Origin: Ensifer adhaerens
Lineage (GTDB): Bacteria > Pseudomonadota > Alphaproteobacteria > Rhizobiales > Rhizobiaceae
NCBI GenBank assembly: GCA_900215285.1
Contig: OCMG01000004.1
Location: forward strand, 1,410,001-1,474,000
Direction of reading: 5' to 3'
Length of the DNA stretch: 64,000 nt
The notes beneath the pieces are model-generated. The model was not told the origin of the DNA, did no database searches, and saw nothing but the letters and a program-made list of their open reading frames with translations. Position 1 is the stretch's first letter; each line of letters opens with the position of its first letter. Positions 53,192-63,096 of the stretch are shown here, piece after piece. A program made the position numbers and the translations under genes.

Positions 53192-54364
53192 TTATCCCTG
53201 CTTGCCGGTCGTCTTGACTGCATGTTCGAGCGCCTGCGCAACCAGCGCCTCGACCTTCACACGTGCCTCGAGGGCCGCGTGGTAGTCCTGGCCTGCAGCC
53301 TTGAGATTATCGGGCAGCGTATCCCATTCCTTGAGCGCACCCTGGAGGTCGCTCCCCTGCAGCTTGTCGCCGATGCGGGCAATGATGGCTTCGGGGTTTG
53401 TTCCCTCGACGTTGCCAACCGGGCGGACCTTGATGACGGAGAAGGCACTCTTGAACAGCCGATCGCTGAGGCTCTGGCCGGCAACAGGCTTGTTGAGGAC
53501 AGCAAGCATCTGGTCGGCTGCTTCCGGGTAGCGCTTGATGAGATCCGCGCGGGATGGCACGCCCTTTGTGGCGAAGGCCTGGAGGGCGGCGACGGCATCG
53601 TCGTTCGGCGCCACGCTTGCCAGCGTTTGCAGTTCCGCCTGGAACGGGCCACCACGATCGATGGCGGCCTTCAGACCGGCAGAGGCGATGGCGCGGGCGA
53701 CGTCGACATCGTCGCGTGGTGCATTCACCTTGGCTTCCGTCTGCTGGAGACGATTGGCGACGGAGGCCATCTGCGTCTCGATCTTGTCGACCTTGCCTGC
53801 CGTTTCGTCGACTTTTCCCTTGATGGCGAGCACGTCGGTCAGGTCCGCGACCGGCAGTTTCGACATGGCCGTTTCGATGTTCTTGAGGCGATCCTCGACA
53901 GGGGCGAGATTGGTGACCGGTGGATTGGCGGCCTTTTTCTCGACATCGGCAAGCTTCTGCTGGAGGCTGGCAATCTGGCCTGAATAGTCGGGCAGCTGGA
54001 CTTTCTGGCTGGGCCCAAGATTGGGAATGAAGCCGGCATATTGGGCGGCTCCGGCACCGACGAGCACGATCAGGCCGCCGACAATGCCGGCTGCGATCAG
54101 GCCTGCGCCCCCGCCGTTGCCGCCGCGCTGTGCGGGCGGGGGCGTGGCTTCGGTTGTGGACGCAGTCGGCGAGACGGGGTCAGCCGCCGGCTCCGATGTC
54201 GCTGCGGTTTCGGCGACCGTTTCCGGGCCCATTACGACTGCGTCTGCCGGCGCTTCCGTTTTCGCGGCGTCATCCGCTGGCGTTGCGACGCGTTCAGCCT
54301 CAAGGTCGATCGTCTGCGGTTCGTCCGATTTGCGGGAGCGGCGCGGCGGGTTTCCGTTGGACAT
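53192..54364 (-). CDS. Mitofilin/HemX-like membrane protein
   Basis: A 390-aa protein with a Ser/Ala/Pro-rich N-terminal region, one membrane helix (residues about 93-113; GAGLIAAGIVGGLIVLVGAG), a periplasmic coiled coil and a conserved helical C-terminus. It is of the mitofilin/COG4223 type found in alphaproteobacterial heme operons. Alphaproteobacterial mitofilin homologues shape inner membranes. Start ATG 54364 was preferred to a 10-residue longer frame because of the GAGG spacing. Confidence 0.85.
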   Translation of the reverse strand: MSNGNPPRRSRKSDEPQTIDLEAERVATPADDAAKTEAPADAVVMGPETVAETAATSEPAADPVSPTASTTEATPPPAQRGGNGGGAGLIAAGIVGGLIVLVGAGAAQYAGFIPNLGPSQKVQLPDYSGQIASLQQKLADVEKKAANPPVTNLAPVEDRLKNIETAMSKLPVADLTDVLAIKGKVDETAGKVDKIETQMASVANRLQQTEAKVNAPRDDVDVARAIASAGLKAAIDRGGPFQAELQTLASVAPNDDAVAALQAFATKGVPSRADLIKRYPEAADQMLAVLNKPVAGQSLSDRLFKSAFSVIKVRPVGNVEGTNPEAIIARIGDKLQGSDLQGALKEWDTLPDNLKAAGQDYHAALEARVKVEALVAQALEHAVKTTGKQG

Positions 54365-54452
54365 GGCGACCTCTTCGATTGTCTTCTCTGGCAAAGTTAA
54401 TCAGGCTTTCTCGTTCAGAAAACCCCTTCGCGGGTATTTGATGGCGAGTCTG

Positions 54453-55154
54453 CTACAAAAGTTCAAACAAGCTCGTTTCGTCGGGGCGTACGGCGCATCG
54501 TGTTCGGCTTTGCAAAGCAAGCGGTACAGCTTCAGCAATGGCCGGACTCAGACAGAAGAATTGAATATCCTGATTACCCTTAACGAATGATTCAGCCGCC
54601 TCGAAAAAGCGTCGGGCAGCCGCTGTTGAATAAAGAAGAACGGCGTCGGGCTGTTGTTGAAAGGCGGCCTGCAAAATGTCCCCCGCAAGATTGACCGGCC
54701 TCATCCTGTAGCAGACGACGACCTTCAGCGGGAAACGCGCAGCCGCCAGTTCCTGTTCCAGCCGCGGAGAGCGAGGTTCGCCCGCGAGATAGAGAAGCTC
54801 CGGCTTCGTTTTGCTCGGGAAGCGGTTCAAAAGCATTTCAGCCAGCGCCGCTCCATCGCCATTTGCGGTTTCGACATTCGAAAATCCGGTGTCCCTGGCG
54901 GCCTTTGCTGTCGTTTTCCCGACTGCAAAGAGGGGCTTGTCCGCGAGTTTGCCGGCGGAGCCCAGAGCGCGTGTCGCCTCCGCGCTTGTGACCAGAATCG
55001 CGGCGATGTCCGTGCAGGCTTGCGCCTGCTTGATGGCGCCCGCGTCGTGCTCGGCTGCAAAGAGCGACAGGAAGATCGGCTCGTGCCCCAGCGCCCTCAA
55101 TCGCTCCCCCGTACGCACGGCGCTGTGTTCCGGCCGTGTTACGAGGACGCGCAT
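54453..55154 (-). CDS. hemD: Uroporphyrinogen-III synthase
   Basis: A 233-aa protein of the HemD family: two-domain alpha/beta fold starting VLVTRPEHSAVRTGERLRAL, typical of HemD N-termini. It closes the linear hydroxymethylbilane to uroporphyrinogen III. It starts 1 bp after the hemC stop. HemD is poorly conserved, but length and context are convincing. Confidence 0.88.
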   Translation of the reverse strand: MRVLVTRPEHSAVRTGERLRALGHEPIFLSLFAAEHDAGAIKQAQACTDIAAILVTSAEATRALGSAGKLADKPLFAVGKTTAKAARDTGFSNVETANGDGAALAEMLLNRFPSKTKPELLYLAGEPRSPRLEQELAAARFPLKVVVCYRMRPVNLAGDILQAAFQQQPDAVLLYSTAAARRFFEAAESFVKGNQDIQFFCLSPAIAEAVPLALQSRTRCAVRPDETSLFELL

Positions 55155-55155
55155 G

Positions 55156-56085
55156 TCAGCTCCAGTCGGAGAAGAAGCCGGGCCCGGCCTTGTCGCGGAT
55201 TTCTTCGCCGGCGCGGCGGCCTATTGCCGCGGCTTCGCTCGCCTTGCCCTCGGCGCGGATTTCGTGGAAGCGCGAGCCGTCCGGTGTCAGGATCATGCCG
55301 TGAAAGGCCATGTAATCGCCCTCGACTCTGGCAAGGCCCGCAATCGGGGTGCGACAGGACCCGTCGAGCGTCGCAAGGAAGCCTCGTTCGCAGCCGACGG
55401 AGGTCCAGGTCGTCGGGTCATTGATCGCGGCAATCAGGTCATCGGTCCGCTTGTCTCCGACACGGCTCTCGATGCAGATCGCGCCTTGTGCCGGGGCGGG
55501 CGGGAAATGTTCGGGATCGAGCACTTCGGTCGCGACATCCGCCTTGCCGAGACGGTTCAGTCCCGCCATGGCCAGCAGCGTCGCATCCGCCTCACCATCG
55601 GCGAGCTTGCGCAGGCGGGTGTCGACCTGGCCGCGGAAGATTGTCACGTTGAGATCGGGACGGAGTCTTTTGATAAGTGCCTGTCGGCGTAGCGATGCGG
55701 AGCCGACGAGCGCACCGGAGGGCAGGTCCATGAGCTTCGCGGCGGCCTTGCCGACGAAGGCGTCGCGGACATCCTCGCGCGGCAGGAAGGCGGAGATGTA
55801 GAGGCCCTGCGGCAGAAGCGTCGGCATGTCCTTGGAGGAATGCACGGCGAGATCGAGACGACCGTCAGCCAACTGCTCTTCAAGCTCTGCCGTGAAGAGG
55901 CCCTTGCCGCCGATGGCGGCGAGCGCGCGGTCCTGGATCCGGTCGCCCTGCGTCGAAAGGATGACGATCTCGAACATCTCTTCCGGCAGACTGTGCGCCT
56001 CCATCAGGCGTCTGCGGGTCTCGTAAGCCTGTGCAAGCGCCAGCGGGCTGCCACGCGTGCCGATCCTGAAAGGTTTCGTTTGCAT
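55156..56085 (-). CDS. hemC: Porphobilinogen deaminase (hydroxymethylbilane synthase)
   Basis: A 309-aa enzyme. It has [14 protein letters not shown] at the start, the conserved HSSKDMP and the cofactor-attachment Cys in [10 protein letters not shown]. It joins four porphobilinogens to hydroxymethylbilane. First gene of the hemC-hemD-HemX-HemY-TerB run on the minus strand. It is divergent from tsaD across a RIME-like repeat. Confidence 0.97.
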   Translation of the reverse strand: MQTKPFRIGTRGSPLALAQAYETRRRLMEAHSLPEEMFEIVILSTQGDRIQDRALAAIGGKGLFTAELEEQLADGRLDLAVHSSKDMPTLLPQGLYISAFLPREDVRDAFVGKAAAKLMDLPSGALVGSASLRRQALIKRLRPDLNVTIFRGQVDTRLRKLADGEADATLLAMAGLNRLGKADVATEVLDPEHFPPAPAQGAICIESRVGDKRTDDLIAAINDPTTWTSVGCERGFLATLDGSCRTPIAGLARVEGDYMAFHGMILTPDGSRFHEIRAEGKASEAAAIGRRAGEEIRDKAGPGFFSDWS

Positions 56086-56112
56086 TCCGAATTGTCCGTT
56101 GTTACCGGGATG

Positions 56113-56223
56113 CTAGCTAGAGCGTTTCCGGCAAAAAAGAAATTGCCCGAAGCGCTCAATCTCTTTGTTTTCGCGCAATTCCGGACGAAAAACCGCTTCG
56201 CACTTTTTCTGGACTTGCTCTAA
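56113..56223. repeat. RIME-like rhizobial intergenic palindromic repeat (copy 2)
   Basis: About 110 bp from AGAGCGTTTCCGG to GGACTTGCTCT, with CAATCTCTTTGTTTTCGCGC and ATTCCGGACG in the middle. It matches the reverse complement of the element at 25841-25945, and both share the closing box GA-x-TTGCTCT. It fills most of the gap between hemC and tsaD. Confidence 0.72.
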
Positions 56224-56229
56224 ACAGGT

Positions 56230-57354
56230 TTGACGCAGCCCGCAATGAACGAAGTCAAATTGTCCCGACCGCTGACCATTCTCGGCCTTGAAACGAGTTG
56301 CGACGAAACCGCAGCTTCTGTGGTTGTGCGGCATCCGGACGGGCGCGGCGAGATTGTCGCCGATGTGGTGCTGAGCCAGCTCGACGAACACTCGGCCTAT
56401 GGCGGCGTGGTGCCGGAAATTGCTGCCCGCGCGCATGTCGAGGCGCTGGATACGCTGATCGAGGAGGCGCTGACCCGTTCGGGCAAGAGCCTGAAGGACA
56501 TGGACGCCATTGCCGCGACCTCCGGGCCGGGGCTGATTGGCGGGCTGATTGTCGGGCTGATGACCGGCAAGGCGATTGCCTATGCCTCGGGCAAGCCGCT
56601 TTATGCGGTCAACCATCTGGAGGGTCATGCGCTGACCGCGCGGCTGACGGATGGCGTCGCGTTTCCCTATCTCATGCTGCTGGTGTCCGGCGGGCATACA
56701 CAGCTCGTGCTGGTCAAGGGCGTCGGCGACTATGAGCGCTGGGGCACGACCATCGACGATGCGCTCGGCGAGGCCTTCGACAAGACGGCGAAGCTGCTCG
56801 GTCTGCCTTATCCGGGCGGCCCCGCGGTGGAGAAGGCGGCGAAGGCCGGCGATCCCAAGCGTTTTGCCTTTCCGCGACCGCTGGTCGGGGAGGCGCGCCT
56901 GGATTTTTCCTTTTCCGGGCTGAAGACCGCTGTGCGCATGGCGGCGGAAGAGATTGCACCGGTCAGCGAGCAGGATATTGCCGATATCTGTGCCTCTTTC
57001 CAGCATGCCGTTGCCCGCACGCTGAAGGAGCGCATCGGGCGCGGGTTGAAGCGGTTTCGCGAAGAATTCCCTGGTGTTGCCGAGCCGGCGCTGGTCGTGG
57101 CCGGGGGCGTTGCGGCCAATACGGTGCTGCGCGACATGTTAACCTCCCTTTGCGCCGAAAACCGCTTCCGCTTCATCGCGCCGCCGCATCGGCTCTGCAC
57201 CGACAATGCGGCGATGATCGCCTGGGCGGGGCTGGAGCGCATGGCGGCAGGCTTTGACGCCGATGGACTCGATGTCGCGCCGCGCTCGCGCTGGCCGCTG
57301 GATCAGAATGCGGCCGTCGCGCTGGGTTCGGGCAAACGGGGCGCCAAGGCATGA
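56230..57354 (+). CDS. tsaD: tRNA threonylcarbamoyladenosine synthase subunit TsaD
   Basis: About 374 aa. It has [17 protein letters not shown] at the N-terminus, the metal-binding [10 protein letters not shown] (H-x3-H) and SGGHTQL. With TsaB and TsaE it makes t6A37 in tRNA. The start is uncertain: TTG 56230 or ATG 56245; neither has a strong ribosome-binding site. Divergent from hemC and followed by gpsA with an ATGA overlap. Confidence 0.95.
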   Translation: MTQPAMNEVKLSRPLTILGLETSCDETAASVVVRHPDGRGEIVADVVLSQLDEHSAYGGVVPEIAARAHVEALDTLIEEALTRSGKSLKDMDAIAATSGPGLIGGLIVGLMTGKAIAYASGKPLYAVNHLEGHALTARLTDGVAFPYLMLLVSGGHTQLVLVKGVGDYERWGTTIDDALGEAFDKTAKLLGLPYPGGPAVEKAAKAGDPKRFAFPRPLVGEARLDFSFSGLKTAVRMAAEEIAPVSEQDIADICASFQHAVARTLKERIGRGLKRFREEFPGVAEPALVVAGGVAANTVLRDMLTSLCAENRFRFIAPPHRLCTDNAAMIAWAGLERMAAGFDADGLDVAPRSRWPLDQNAAVALGSGKRGAKA

Positions 57355-58334
57355 GCGCGCTTGCGAAAGTCGCCGTGATCGGGGCAGGGGCGTTTGGCAC
57401 GGCGCTGGCGACGGTGATTGCCGAGGCAGGCCGGGCGGAGGTGACGCTGATCGCCCGCAACGAGCCGATGGCGGAGCGGCTGGCTGCGACCTTGACGCAT
57501 GATACGGCGCTGCCTGGAATTTCGCTCTCTCCGAAGATCGCCTTCGCGGCTGATCCCGATGTTCTTAGGGATGCGGATGTCGTCCTCTTCGCCATGCCGT
57601 CGCAGGCGCATCGCGAGGCGGCGCGGCACTATGGGCCGTCGCTCGCAGCGGGTGCAATCATCGTGACCTGTGCCAAGGGTATCGAGCGCGAGACGGGGGA
57701 ATTGCTGACGGCGGTTCTGGAGGAGGAATTGCCGGAGCATCCGGTCGCGGTTCTCTCCGGCCCCGGCTTTGCCGCCGACATCGCCTCCGGTCTGCCGACG
57801 GCGATGACGATTGCGGCCGCGGATATCGAGACGGCGACTCTGCTTGCCGAAACGCTGTCCGGACGCACTTTCCGGCTTTACGCCTCCGATGACCGGATTG
57901 GCGTGCAATTGGGCGGGGCGCTCAAGAATGTGCTCGCCATCGCCTGCGGGATCGTCGAGGGCTCGGCGCTCGGAGATTCCGCGCGGGCAGCGCTGATCTC
58001 GCGGGGCCTTGCCGAGATGTCGCGACTGGTCGCAGCACTTGGCGGTTCGGCGGAGACCGTGAGCGGGCTGTCCGGCCTTGGTGATCTGGTCTTGACGGCG
58101 ACGAGCCATCAATCACGCAACCTTCGCTTTGGTATTGCGCTGGCGCGTGGCGAAGCGGCCCAAGGCGGGCAGTTGGTGGAAGGCGCTTTTGCGGCGTCCG
58201 TTGCGGCGCGGTTGGCGCGCGAGCACGGGATCGAAATGCCGATTACGGAAGCCGTTGCCGCCATTATCGATGGAAAACTGGATACGCGGACAGCCATGGA
58301 ACAGCTCATGACCCGCCCGATCCGCAACGAATAG
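57351..58334 (+). CDS. gpsA: Glycerol-3-phosphate dehydrogenase [NAD(P)+]
   Basis: A 327-aa enzyme with NAD motif [19 protein letters not shown] and the conserved lysine region ([15 protein letters not shown]). It makes sn-glycerol-3-phosphate for phospholipids. Start overlaps the tsaD stop (ATGA). It is a housekeeping counterpart to the catabolic GlpD-like enzyme at 6071. Confidence 0.96.
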   Translation: MSALAKVAVIGAGAFGTALATVIAEAGRAEVTLIARNEPMAERLAATLTHDTALPGISLSPKIAFAADPDVLRDADVVLFAMPSQAHREAARHYGPSLAAGAIIVTCAKGIERETGELLTAVLEEELPEHPVAVLSGPGFAADIASGLPTAMTIAAADIETATLLAETLSGRTFRLYASDDRIGVQLGGALKNVLAIACGIVEGSALGDSARAALISRGLAEMSRLVAALGGSAETVSGLSGLGDLVLTATSHQSRNLRFGIALARGEAAQGGQLVEGAFAASVAARLAREHGIEMPITEAVAAIIDGKLDTRTAMEQLMTRPIRNE

Positions 58335-58345
58335 AGGAGAAGACC

Positions 58346-58639
58346 ATGCTTTATGCGCTCTGGTGCACCGACAAGAAGGACAGCCTTCAACTGCGTCTCG
58401 ACACGCGCCCGCCCCATGTCGAATGGCTGAACGGCCTCGACGCCGAGGGCAAGCTCAAGATGGCCGGCCCGACGCTCAACGCTGAAGGCAAGCCGATGGG
58501 CAGCCTTGTGGTGATCGTCGCCGAGGACCAGGCATCTGCCGAAACGCTGGCCGCTCAGGACCCTTATGCCAAGGCCGGTCTGTTCGAGACGGTCGAAATC
58601 CGGCCCTTCAACTGGGTCTTCAACAATCCGGAGGCGTGA
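58346..58639 (+). CDS. YciI-like protein
   Basis: A 97-aa protein of the YCII family (ferredoxin-like fold) with the conserved His in PPHVEWL and the Asp in AAQDPYAKAGL. Function is not established. It lies 11 bp after gpsA and 3 bp before the EVE-domain gene, so is likely co-transcribed. Confidence 0.9.
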   Translation: MLYALWCTDKKDSLQLRLDTRPPHVEWLNGLDAEGKLKMAGPTLNAEGKPMGSLVVIVAEDQASAETLAAQDPYAKAGLFETVEIRPFNWVFNNPEA

Positions 58640-58642
58640 CCG

Positions 58643-59071
58643 ATGGCGTTTTGGCTGTTCAAGTCGGAGCCCTTCAAGTTTTCCTGGGAAATGCTGAAGG
58701 CCAAGGGGGCCCAAGGCGCCGAGTGGGACGGTGTGCGCAACTATCTCGCCCGCAACAACATGCGGGCGATGCAGATCGGCGACAAGGGCTTCTTCTATCA
58801 CTCCAACGAGGGTCTTGAGGTCGTCGGCATCGCGGAGGTCTGCGCGCTGGCGCATCACGATTCCACCACCGATGATCCGCGCTGGGAATGCGTCGATATC
58901 CGCGCGGTGATGGACATGCCGAAGCCGGTAAGCCTGAAGGACGTGAAGGCCAATCCGGCGCTCGAAAAGATGTCGCTCGTCACCTCCATGCGGCTTTCCG
59001 TCCAGCCGGTGACGGAAGACGAATGGCTGGAAGTCTGCCGCATGGGCGGGCTCGACACCCCGCCGCGTTAA
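58643..59071 (+). CDS. EVE domain protein
   Basis: A 142-aa protein with the EVE (PUA-like) fold. It has FWLFKSEPFKFSWEML at the start, GVRNYLARNNMRAM and the aromatic pocket residues in FFYHSNEG. EVE domains bind modified nucleic-acid bases. This one is the stand-alone housekeeping type, in a conserved position beside gpsA/YciI. Confidence 0.92.
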   Translation: MAFWLFKSEPFKFSWEMLKAKGAQGAEWDGVRNYLARNNMRAMQIGDKGFFYHSNEGLEVVGIAEVCALAHHDSTTDDPRWECVDIRAVMDMPKPVSLKDVKANPALEKMSLVTSMRLSVQPVTEDEWLEVCRMGGLDTPPR

Positions 59072-59075
59072 TAAA

Positions 59076-59723
59076 TTGAAGACGGACCCTCGCCAGTTCA
59101 TCCTCGAAAACACCGGCATCATGGCACCGCCGCATGTGCCGGAGGTGCAGCTTCATCTCGCAGATGAAGCGCATGACCTCTGGCTGAAGACGGAGGAGGA
59201 ACTGGAAGAGATCGGCTTGCCGCCGCCATTCTGGGCGTTTGCCTGGGCGGGCGGGCAGGGGTTGGCGCGGTATGTTCTCGATCATCCGGAATGCGTGGCC
59301 GGGAAGCGGGTCGTGGACTTCGCGTCCGGTTCCGGGCTGGTGGCGATTGCCGCGATGAAGGCGGGCGCCAGTTCGGTCCTGGCCGCCGATATCGATCCGT
59401 GGACGGGGACGGCGGTCGGGCTCAATGCCGGGCTGAACGGAGTTGCTTTGGACTATACCCGCGACAATCTCGTCGGAACGGAACTCGAGGCAGACGTGCT
59501 GCTGGCCGGCGACGTATTCTACGATCAGGGCTTCGCAGCCGCGCTCATGCCGTGGTTCGAGCGGCTGGCATCAATGGGAATTGCGGTGCTCGTCGGTGAT
59601 CCTGGTCGCGCCTATCTCCCGAAAGATCGGCTGGAGGCGCTCGCTGTTTATCAGGTGCCGGTGACCCGGGCGCTGGAGGACAGCGAGGTCAAGAAAACGA
59701 CGGTGTGGCGGTTTGGGTCATGA
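59076..59723 (+). CDS. METTL20-like protein-lysine methyltransferase
   Basis: A 215-aa seven-strand methyltransferase. It has FWAFAWAGGQGLARYVLDHP (the METTL20 pattern), SAM motif VVDFASGSGLVAIAA and AADIDP. The characterised Agrobacterium homologue methylates lysines of the ETF beta subunit and of ribosomal protein L7/L12. TTG start 59076, 4 bp after the EVE gene stop, so translation is likely coupled. Nicotinamide N-methyltransferase-type names are also used. Confidence 0.85.
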   Translation: MKTDPRQFILENTGIMAPPHVPEVQLHLADEAHDLWLKTEEELEEIGLPPPFWAFAWAGGQGLARYVLDHPECVAGKRVVDFASGSGLVAIAAMKAGASSVLAADIDPWTGTAVGLNAGLNGVALDYTRDNLVGTELEADVLLAGDVFYDQGFAAALMPWFERLASMGIAVLVGDPGRAYLPKDRLEALAVYQVPVTRALEDSEVKKTTVWRFGS

Positions 59724-59762
59724 GCTAAACTCGCCATTCAAATCAGCATTGCAGTAAGCGGC

Positions 59763-60119
59763 TCACTTCAGCCGGATAACGCAGACGTCGTGTTCCATGG
59801 AGCAGAGGCTGTTGTTCTGGCCGTCTGCGCCTTCCGTCACATTCACGATCTTGGCGCGAGGCGCAGGGCCGATGGCCGGCGCCTGGCCAATGCCCGGTGC
59901 AATCGCGATATAGACACCGTTGCCGTGGATGCGGGTTGCCGTGATGCCGCCGGCGAATGTGCCGATACCGCGGATATGGACGGGTAGGCCATTGACGCCC
60001 GCGGCGCCTTCCTGCCAGCCGTTGCCGTGATGCCGATGGAATTCACCGGCCTGAACGGCGGCGACGCCCGGGACAAGGAAAGCCAGCAGGGAGAAGGAAA
60101 CAATTTTGCGCGTCATCAT
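59763..60119 (-). CDS. Small secreted protein
   Basis: A 118-aa protein with a signal peptide (IVSFSLLAFLVPGVAAVQAG, cleavage about residue 25). The mature part is Gly-rich with two Cys near the end (SLCSMEHDVCVIR), likely forming a disulphide. No function recognised. A CtrA-type box lies about 40 bp upstream of its start. Confidence 0.68.
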   Translation of the reverse strand: MMTRKIVSFSLLAFLVPGVAAVQAGEFHRHHGNGWQEGAAGVNGLPVHIRGIGTFAGGITATRIHGNGVYIAIAPGIGQAPAIGPAPRAKIVNVTEGADGQNNSLCSMEHDVCVIRLK

Positions 60120-60155
60120 GGCTGATCGACGTCCTTAAACGTTTTGGCGGATCGG

Positions 60156-60170
60156 TTAACAGTCTGTTAA
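60156..60170. promoter_or_regulatory. CtrA-type box (TTAA-N7-TTAA)
   Basis: TTAACAGTCTGTTAA matches the alphaproteobacterial CtrA full-site consensus TTAA-N7-TTAA exactly, and the flanking G and C extend it to a near-palindrome. It lies between the divergent small secreted protein gene and sdhC, nearer the former. The rest of the 328-bp gap should hold the sdh promoter, which I cannot place with confidence. Confidence 0.5.
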
Positions 60171-60447
60171 CGATTAAGCACGCTTTTGTCGATCAGGGAA
60201 AGCACTTTGGGGTGATCCTCCCCGTTTCGAGCCTCGTAATTGAAATATATGGTTAATACAGTCGCTTGGCTGGTCTTTTCGCTAATCGATTAAAAGTACG
60301 ACTTATCAATCCGCAGGGCTTGCGGGGGCGCAATCGGGGGATTAAAGGTCGCCTTATGACGCAATGCACAAGGAGGAGCGGACCGTCTGGGTTTCCGCGG
60401 CTTCCGGACTATCAACGCCTGCAATGGCAACGCCAAAGAGGACACCG

Positions 60448-60840
60448 ATGGCGAACGTGACAAACAACCGGCCCCTGTCGCCACATCTGCAGATCTACAA
60501 GCTGATCCCCACCATGGCTATGTCGATCGTGCATCGCATCACTGGCGGCGCTCTCTACTTCGGAACCATCCTTGTGGCATGGTGGCTGATTGCCGCAGCC
60601 TCGGGTCCGGACTATTTCGAGTTTGTAAACGGCATTTTCGGCTCGTGGATCGGCCGGCTTATCCTTCTGGGCTATACCTGGGCGCTTATCCATCACCTGC
60701 TGGGTGGTCTTCGGCACTTCATGATGGACTTCGGCTATGGGCTCGAGAAGGAGTTGTCGACGCGGCTCGCCAAGGCACAAATCGCTGCGTCAGTCGTCCT
60801 GACGATCCTTGTCTGGATCGTTGCCTTCGTGGTTCGTTGA
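60448..60840 (+). CDS. sdhC: Succinate dehydrogenase cytochrome b556 subunit
   Basis: A 130-aa membrane anchor with three helices and the conserved RPLSPHLQIYK and SIVHRITGGALYFG. The axial heme-ligand His is in the WALIHHLLGGLRH region. The start ATG 60448, preceded by AGAGGA, is preferred to an open 28-codon upstream extension. First gene of sdhCDAB. Confidence 0.95.
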   Translation: MANVTNNRPLSPHLQIYKLIPTMAMSIVHRITGGALYFGTILVAWWLIAAASGPDYFEFVNGIFGSWIGRLILLGYTWALIHHLLGGLRHFMMDFGYGLEKELSTRLAKAQIAASVVLTILVWIVAFVVR

Positions 60841-60852
60841 GGAGATCGCCAG

Positions 60853-61233
60853 ATGAACATGCGTACCCCTCTCAAGAAAGTTCGTGGCCTCGGCGCCGCC
60901 CGCGAAGGCACCGAGCATTTCTGGCGCCAGCGCGTCACGGCTGCCGCCAACGTTCCGCTCTTCCTGTTCTTCATCGGTTTCCTGATCAAGTATAACGGAA
61001 AGCCTTTCCCGGAAGTCGTTGCCGCGCTCCACAACCCGCTCGTGGCAACCATCATGGGCCTCATGGTCGTTTCCGGTATCGTCCACATGAAACTCGGCAT
61101 GCAGATCATCATCGAGGACTATATCCACGTCGAGTGGAAGAAGGTCTCGCTTCTGATGCTGAACACGTTTTTCTCGTTCCTCCTCGGCGCGCTCTGTCTT
61201 TTCGCCGTGCTGAAGATCGGGTTTGCAGGGTAA
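60853..61233 (+). CDS. sdhD: Succinate dehydrogenase hydrophobic membrane anchor
   Basis: A 126-aa membrane anchor with three helices, including the HMKLGMQIIIEDYIH segment typical of SdhD (quinone and heme site). With SdhC it holds the SdhAB catalytic dimer on the cytoplasmic membrane and carries heme b. 12 bp after sdhC. Confidence 0.95.
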   Translation: MNMRTPLKKVRGLGAAREGTEHFWRQRVTAAANVPLFLFFIGFLIKYNGKPFPEVVAALHNPLVATIMGLMVVSGIVHMKLGMQIIIEDYIHVEWKKVSLLMLNTFFSFLLGALCLFAVLKIGFAG

Positions 61234-61239
61234 GAAATC

Positions 61240-63084
61240 ATGGCAACGAACGCATCTTCCGCCGTTAACGGCAAAGCCTATACCTATGTCGACCATTCCT
61301 TCGACGTGATTGTCGTTGGCGCTGGCGGCGCGGGTCTGCGCGCCACGCTCGGCATGGCCGAACAGGGCCTCAAGACGGCCTGCATCACCAAGGTCTTCCC
61401 GACCCGCTCGCACACGGTCGCAGCGCAGGGCGGTATCGCCGCCTCGCTCACCAACATGACGCCGGACTGCTGGCAGTGGCACCTCTACGACACCGTCAAG
61501 GGTTCCGACTGGCTGGGCGACGTGGACGCCATGCAGTATCTCGCCATGGAAGCGCCGAAGGCGGTCTATGAACTGGAACATTACGGCGTTCCCTTCTCGC
61601 GTAACGAAGAAGGCAAGATTTACCAGCGTCCGTTCGGCGGCCACATGCAGAATTACGGCGAAGGCCCGCCGGTGCAGCGCACCTGCGCCGCCGCCGACCG
61701 CACCGGCCATGCCATCCTGCATACGCTCTACGGCCAGTCGCTCAAGAACAACGCGCAGTTCTTCATCGAGTATTTCGCGCTCGACCTTATCATGGAAGCA
61801 GACGGTCGCTGCACGGGTGTCGTTGCCTGGAATCTCGATGACGGCACGATCCATCGCTTTGCCGCCAAGATGGTCGTTCTGGCGACCGGCGGCTACGGTC
61901 GCGCCTATTTCTCGGCCACGTCTGCGCATACCTGCACGGGCGACGGCGGTGGCATGATTGCCCGCGCCGGACTGCCGCTGCAGGACATGGAATTCGTGCA
62001 GTTCCACCCGACCGGCATTTACGGCGCCGGCTGTCTGATCACGGAAGGCGCACGCGGCGAAGGCGGTTATCTCGTCAACTCCGAAGGCGAGCGCTTCATG
62101 GAGCGCTATGCACCGTCGGCCAAGGATCTTGCCTCGCGCGACGTCGTTTCGCGCTGCATGACGATGGAAATCCGCGAAGGCCGCGGCGTCGGCAAGAACA
62201 AGGACCACATCTATCTGCATCTCGACCATCTCGATCCGGCCGTTCTGCACGAGCGCCTGCCGGGCATTTCCGAGAGCGCCAAGATCTTCGCCGGCGTCGA
62301 TGTGACGCGCGAGCCGATCCCGGTTCTGCCGACCGTTCATTACAACATGGGTGGCATTCCGACGAACTATTGGGGCGAAGTGCTCAATGCCGATGCCTCC
62401 AACCCGGAACGCATCGCGCCCGGCCTGATGGCTGTGGGTGAAGCTGGTTGCGCCTCGGTGCACGGCGCCAACCGACTCGGTTCCAACTCGCTGATCGACC
62501 TTGTGGTCTTCGGCCGCGCCGCCGCGATCCGCGCCGGTCAGGTCATCAACAAGAGCGAGCCGATCCCGGCCCTGAACACGGCTGCCTGCGACAAGATCAT
62601 GGAACGCTTCGACCGCATCCGCTTCGCCTCCGGCTCGACGCCGACGGCTGTTGCGCGTGACAAGATGCAGCGCGCCATGCAGGAAGACGCCGCCGTGTTC
62701 CGCACACAGGAAGCGCTGGAAAGCGGTTGCCGCCGCATTTCGGCGATCTGGAAGGGCGAGCTTCAGGACATCAAGGTCACCGACCGTTCGCTGATCTGGA
62801 ACTCCGATCTCGTCGAGACGCTGGAGCTGCAGAACCTGATGGCCAACGCCATCACGACGGTTTACGGCGCGGAAGCCCGTAAGGAAAGCCGCGGATCGCA
62901 TGCCCGCGAAGACTACACGTCCGGCCCGTTTGCCGGCCGCGACGACGTCAACTGGCGCAAGCACACGCTCGCCTGGGTGAACGAGGCGGGCGACGTGAAG
63001 CTCGACTATCGCCCGGTTCATACCGACCTGATCGCCGATGGCATCGATCCGCACAAAATCGAGCCCAAGGCTCGCGTGTATTGA
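61240..63084 (+). CDS. sdhA: Succinate dehydrogenase flavoprotein subunit
   Basis: A 614-aa flavoprotein, [20 protein letters not shown] at the N-terminus. [11 protein letters not shown] holds the His that binds FAD covalently, followed by the substrate-binding [10 protein letters not shown] and the catalytic Arg in [11 protein letters not shown]. It oxidises succinate to fumarate in the TCA cycle. Canonical length. Confidence 0.98.
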   Translation: MATNASSAVNGKAYTYVDHSFDVIVVGAGGAGLRATLGMAEQGLKTACITKVFPTRSHTVAAQGGIAASLTNMTPDCWQWHLYDTVKGSDWLGDVDAMQYLAMEAPKAVYELEHYGVPFSRNEEGKIYQRPFGGHMQNYGEGPPVQRTCAAADRTGHAILHTLYGQSLKNNAQFFIEYFALDLIMEADGRCTGVVAWNLDDGTIHRFAAKMVVLATGGYGRAYFSATSAHTCTGDGGGMIARAGLPLQDMEFVQFHPTGIYGAGCLITEGARGEGGYLVNSEGERFMERYAPSAKDLASRDVVSRCMTMEIREGRGVGKNKDHIYLHLDHLDPAVLHERLPGISESAKIFAGVDVTREPIPVLPTVHYNMGGIPTNYWGEVLNADASNPERIAPGLMAVGEAGCASVHGANRLGSNSLIDLVVFGRAAAIRAGQVINKSEPIPALNTAACDKIMERFDRIRFASGSTPTAVARDKMQRAMQEDAAVFRTQEALESGCRRISAIWKGELQDIKVTDRSLIWNSDLVETLELQNLMANAITTVYGAEARKESRGSHAREDYTSGPFAGRDDVNWRKHTLAWVNEAGDVKLDYRPVHTDLIADGIDPHKIEPKARVY

Positions 63085-63096
63085 GGAGACAGGACC

